Positions 61,094-64,000 of a stretch of DNA of 64,000 bases are shown here, piece after piece. Within the stretch, counting starts at the first letter, position 1. Each line of letters opens with the position of its first letter. The DNA comes from DASWNP01 sp036399175 (lineage in GTDB: Bacteria; Acidobacteriota; Blastocatellia; Pyrinomonadales; Pyrinomonadaceae). A program made the position numbers and the translations under genes. Below the pieces are notes generated by a model. It was not told where the DNA came from and made no database searches. It saw nothing but the letters and a program-made list of their open reading frames with translations. The stretch covers positions 1-64,000 of the forward strand of contig DASWNP010000050.1 in the NCBI GenBank assembly GCA_036399175.1, read 5' to 3'.

Positions 61094-63772
61094 TCACTGC
61101 GCGGCGGCGCTGCTCGCGCGGACGAGACGGAAACCGATAACGGGGTCTCTCTTATCCTTCGGCTCCCAGGTGCGCGCCGTCGCGCTGATTGACTTGTCGC
61201 CTCGCGCGCTCGACTGGTACGAGCCGCCGCGCACCACGACCTTGCTCTCATCTTCGGTGCGCAGGCGGAGCAAATTGTTGCCCTTGTACATGGAGGCTTC
61301 CGTCGATGTCCATTCCCAGACATTGCCAATCATGTCGTGGACGCCCTGCGGCGTCGCGCCGTCGGTGAAAGTGCCGACGGCTTTGAGCGAGTCGCTGTCG
61401 AGATTGGCGCGCCCGTCTATCCACTCTTTGCCCCACGGATAGAGCCTCGAAGGGTCGCCGCCGCGCGCGGCGTATTCCCACTCGTCTTCGGTCGGCAGAC
61501 GATACTGCACGCCGTCGCGCTTCGAGCGCCAGACGGCGAAGCGCTGCGCGTCTTCGAGCGTCACGTTGCGCACAGGCCAGAACTCCTGCCCCGGCTTCGG
61601 TCGGTTGCCGTCCCAGATGCCGGGCGGCGGCGGATACCCCGTCGCGTTGACAAACTCTGCATACTCGGCGTTGGTCACTTCCGTCCGGTCGATGGCGAAC
61701 GGCTCGACCGTGACGCTATGCGCAGGCCACTGCGTATAGACCCATGCGAGATAATCCTGCGAGCGTCCCTGCGCGGCGAGAGTGTTGGGGCTCGGCGGCA
61801 AATCGCCGCGACCAATCTGAAACGCACCGCCGGGCAGCGCGACGAGGTCGGGCTTCGTGGGCGGGAGATTCTGAGACGTGTTCGCGTTGGCGTTCGCGTT
61901 CGAGTCGGCGTTGGAAGTGTTGCCGGTGTCGCCCGTCGAAGCGACGTTCGTTCCCGGTCGCATCATCACGTAGAGCAGCCCTGCCGCGCCGCCGAGCACT
62001 ACGAATGCCATGACGACGCCGACGACTATCATCAACGCGCGCGACTTCGCGGGCTGCGCCGCGACTTCCAGACCCGATGCAGAGCTTTGACCGAACGAGC
62101 CGCTTTGCTGCCCTGCCGACGCTTGTTGCTGTCCGGCGAAGGCGTGGGGCGCGACTGTGTGCTGCGCCGCGAGGAGCGGCGTGGTGACGTTGCCCGCCAT
62201 CGGCGAGACGATGGGCGTGCTCGTCTGCTGCCCGCCGAAGTTTGCGCCCGACTGCCTGCGCAGACGCTCTTCCTCTTCCTGCCTGCGCCGCGCCTCTTCG
62301 GCGTCGAGCATCTGCGTCTCCTGCGCCGCGCCCGTCGTCGCCGCTCCGCCTTCGCGCCTCAGTCGCTCCTGCTCGGCCAGAGACAAAATCTCCGCCTCCG
62401 CCCGACGCCCCACCATGCTCGGCGACAACGACTCGCCCGCCACCTGCGACCTATCCTGTGCGCCCGTCCTCGCGCCGCCTTGAGAAGAGTTTGAAGAATC
62501 CCCGACGCCGGGTTGATAAGCCGTCCGGTTGGCGAACTGCCGCCCCGTCTCCGCGCCGCGCGCCCGTCCGTCCGTCCCGTCGCGCGCATCGACCGCGCCC
62601 GAAGAACCGCCTTCAACCATCGTCGGGCGCGAATCGAAGGGCATGTCCGAAGGGTTCAGTTGCGCTTCGGTGTGCTGCGGCGCGTAGAAGGTTGCGGCGG
62701 CTTCTCTGCCGCCGACGATGCCGGTCGCTTCTCCCGCGCGATGCTCGCCCGTCGTTTCGCCCCGGCGAATGTTCGTCACCGTCTCCATCCCCGCGAGGCG
62801 ATTGTTGTTGGGATTGGTCGTCTCCGCGATGGTCGAGACTACGGCCTCGCGCAGCTCGGCGACGAAATCCTCGACCGTCTGCGGACGACGCTCGGGCTCT
62901 TTTGCGAGGGCGTGCAGCACGACCGCCTCGACGCGCGGCGGCACGTCGATGCCGTGCGTCGTAAAGCTCGGCGGCTCGCCCGTCAGATGCTTCTTCATAA
63001 TCGAAGGAATCGAAGAGCCTTTGAAGGGCACTTCGCCCGCGAGCATCTGGTAGAGGATGACGCCGAGGCTGTAGACATCGGCGCGGCGGTCGGGCTCTTC
63101 GTCGCTCCACTGTTCGGGAGCCATGTAGAAGGGCGAGCCCATCAGCCCGGTCGTCTGAGCGGCGACGAAAGAGCCGAGCAGCTCGCCCGACTTGATTTTG
63201 GCGAGCCCGAAGTCGAGCAGCTTGACGCTCTCCGTGACGCTCTGAGCGTCGTCGCGCAGCATGATGTTGAGGGGCTTCATGTCGCGGTGGACGATGCCCT
63301 GCCGGTGCGCCGCGCCGAGCCCTGCGCAGACGCCCGTCATAATGTCGAGCGTGCGCGCGGGCTCAAGCCTTCCCTCTCTTTGCAGGATGTCGCTCAGGGA
63401 TTCGCCCTGAATAAACTCCATGACGAGAAAAGGCGTCGTGCCGTTGACGACTCCGAAGTCCGTGACGGCGACGATGTTCGGATGACGGATAGCGGCGGCG
63501 GCCATCGCTTCCTGCCGAAAGCGCGTGACGAGCGAAGGGTCGTTGCCGACGAGGTCTGGGAGGATGACTTTGATGGCGTGCAGGGTTTTGAGGAAGATGT
63601 GCCGTCCCTTGAAGACGACGCCCATGCCGCCCTGCGCGATGCGCGACTCCAACTGATAGCGACCGTCGAGCAGCGGGTCGCCCGTAATCGTGAACTTCAG
63701 CAAATCACCGTCGCTCGGACAGTGATTCACCTGATCGGGAAAGCAACGACGGCAAACCGGACACTCTTTCAT
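61094..63772 (-). CDS. Ser/Thr protein kinase with zinc ribbon and C-terminal FGE-sulfatase domain
   Basis: An 892-residue membrane protein. A short zinc ribbon (C4, C7, C10, C18) precedes a Pkn2-like kinase: glycine loop AQGGMGVVFKG, K68, HRDMKPLN (D164), DFGLAK (D187) and APEQ. Residues 320-575 are a low-complexity Gln/Ser/Ala linker with an arginine/glutamate-rich stretch. One membrane helix spans about 579-604. Outside follow an Asn/Ala run and a formylglycine-generating-enzyme/sulfatase-modifying fold from about 643 (DRTEVTNAEYAEFV, RLPTEDEWEYAARGG, GNVWEWTS, VVVRGGSY, GFRLVR). It probably senses an external signal; the FGE part is likely binding rather than catalytic. Confidence 0.93.
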   Translation of the reverse strand: MKECPVCRRCFPDQVNHCPSDGDLLKFTITGDPLLDGRYQLESRIAQGGMGVVFKGRHIFLKTLHAIKVILPDLVGNDPSLVTRFRQEAMAAAAIRHPNIVAVTDFGVVNGTTPFLVMEFIQGESLSDILQREGRLEPARTLDIMTGVCAGLGAAHRQGIVHRDMKPLNIMLRDDAQSVTESVKLLDFGLAKIKSGELLGSFVAAQTTGLMGSPFYMAPEQWSDEEPDRRADVYSLGVILYQMLAGEVPFKGSSIPSIMKKHLTGEPPSFTTHGIDVPPRVEAVVLHALAKEPERRPQTVEDFVAELREAVVSTIAETTNPNNNRLAGMETVTNIRRGETTGEHRAGEATGIVGGREAAATFYAPQHTEAQLNPSDMPFDSRPTMVEGGSSGAVDARDGTDGRARGAETGRQFANRTAYQPGVGDSSNSSQGGARTGAQDRSQVAGESLSPSMVGRRAEAEILSLAEQERLRREGGAATTGAAQETQMLDAEEARRRQEEEERLRRQSGANFGGQQTSTPIVSPMAGNVTTPLLAAQHTVAPHAFAGQQQASAGQQSGSFGQSSASGLEVAAQPAKSRALMIVVGVVMAFVVLGGAAGLLYVMMRPGTNVASTGDTGNTSNADSNANANANTSQNLPPTKPDLVALPGGAFQIGRGDLPPSPNTLAAQGRSQDYLAWVYTQWPAHSVTVEPFAIDRTEVTNAEYAEFVNATGYPPPPGIWDGNRPKPGQEFWPVRNVTLEDAQRFAVWRSKRDGVQYRLPTEDEWEYAARGGDPSRLYPWGKEWIDGRANLDSDSLKAVGTFTDGATPQGVHDMIGNVWEWTSTEASMYKGNNLLRLRTEDESKVVVRGGSYQSSARGDKSISATARTWEPKDKRDPVIGFRLVRASSAAAQ

Positions 63773-63908
63773 CGGATAGCTCGACTGCGAACCTACTCAG
63801 CAATTCAACGAATTAAACTTCAGAGGCGATACATTAACCGCAGACGGCGCGGGCTGCATATAAAAAATTCTAACAACTCCAACGACAGCAAGCAAGGCAA
63901 AGACCAGT

Positions 63909-63976
63909 AAGCAGTGAGCGGTGAGCCGTAAGCAGTTTTTTTCTGCTCACTGCTCACAGCTTACCGCTCACTGCTT
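63909..63976. repeat. hairpin element E8 (AGCAGTGAGCGGT words)
   Basis: Arms 63909-63935 and 63943-63976 pair over the outer 14 bp perfectly (AAGCAGTGAGCGGT) and more loosely inside. The words are those of element E3, 51 kb away. The loop includes a run of T. No gene is seen between the kinase start (63772) and the window end. Confidence 0.85.
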
Positions 63977-64000
63977 TAATCGGTCGTCCGTCCGCGCCGC

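Overview
The window reads as one chromosomal stretch of a GC-rich Acidobacteriota bacterium. The phylum call rests mainly on the secreted protein at 12744-14024, which has the layout of the 'VWFA-related Acidobacterial domain' family. A carboxypeptidase-regulatory-domain/TonB receptor, a zinc-ribbon Ser/Thr kinase with a C-terminal FGE-sulfatase domain, and duplicated SYLF lipid-binding proteins also fit. The class (a Blastocatellia/Pyrinomonadales-like lineage) is only a guess. I saw no insertion sequence, prophage or CRISPR array.

Layout. 1-430: four tRNAs, Thr(TGT)-Tyr-Gly-Thr(GGT), in the order that precedes tuf in many bacteria. 430-8300: secreted FlgT-like protein, pgsA, uvrA, a VapBC pair, gmhA and a conserved DHS-like-fold family protein. 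8300-17700: FecA-like TonB receptor, DksA/TraR-like protein, xerC, VWFA protein and trmFO, two small or basic proteins and tRNA-Thr(CGT). 18100-37640: a large surface-polysaccharide region with multi-domain glycosyltransferases, a STELLO-like transferase, a GT39-like membrane protein, two secreted lipoproteins, methyltransferases, a Wzm/Wzt ABC exporter and a CPBP-type membrane protein. 37800-43250: a compact operon of MerR-type regulator, VWA protein, divergent HSP90 and TPR protein. 43270-52700: acetyltransferase, PhyH dioxygenase, O-methyltransferase, HNH nuclease, a giant S8 protease, a DJ-1/DUF2383 fusion, a solitary antitoxin and lexA. 52860-59130: a copper module (CueR-like regulator, CopA, cupredoxin, PCYCYC lipoprotein) followed by two SYLF proteins. 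59280-64000: RsbRD_N-like protein, small charged protein, TlpA-type thioredoxin lipoprotein and a Ser/Thr kinase.

How they work together. The polysaccharide block holds the parts for an ABC-transporter-dependent O-antigen or capsule: chain-building glycosyltransferases with coiled coils, a methyltransferase, Wzm/Wzt export with a Wzt C-terminal binding domain, and polyprenyl-phosphate glycosyltransferases. The copper block is a regulated efflux and periplasmic-handling set.

Three patterns stand out. (1) Eight intergenic hairpins share one architecture, with arms made of degenerate 7-14 nt tandem words, although most do not share sequence; they nearly fill the gaps between genes, one inside the tRNA operon. 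(2) A beta-rich domain with a G-W-A...R-P-D-V signature recurs six times in five proteins of the polysaccharide block. (3) The MerR-VWA-HSP90-TPR operon has a near-consensus promoter overlapping a palindrome, placed so that the regulator mRNA would be leaderless; it is the best candidate for an undescribed system.
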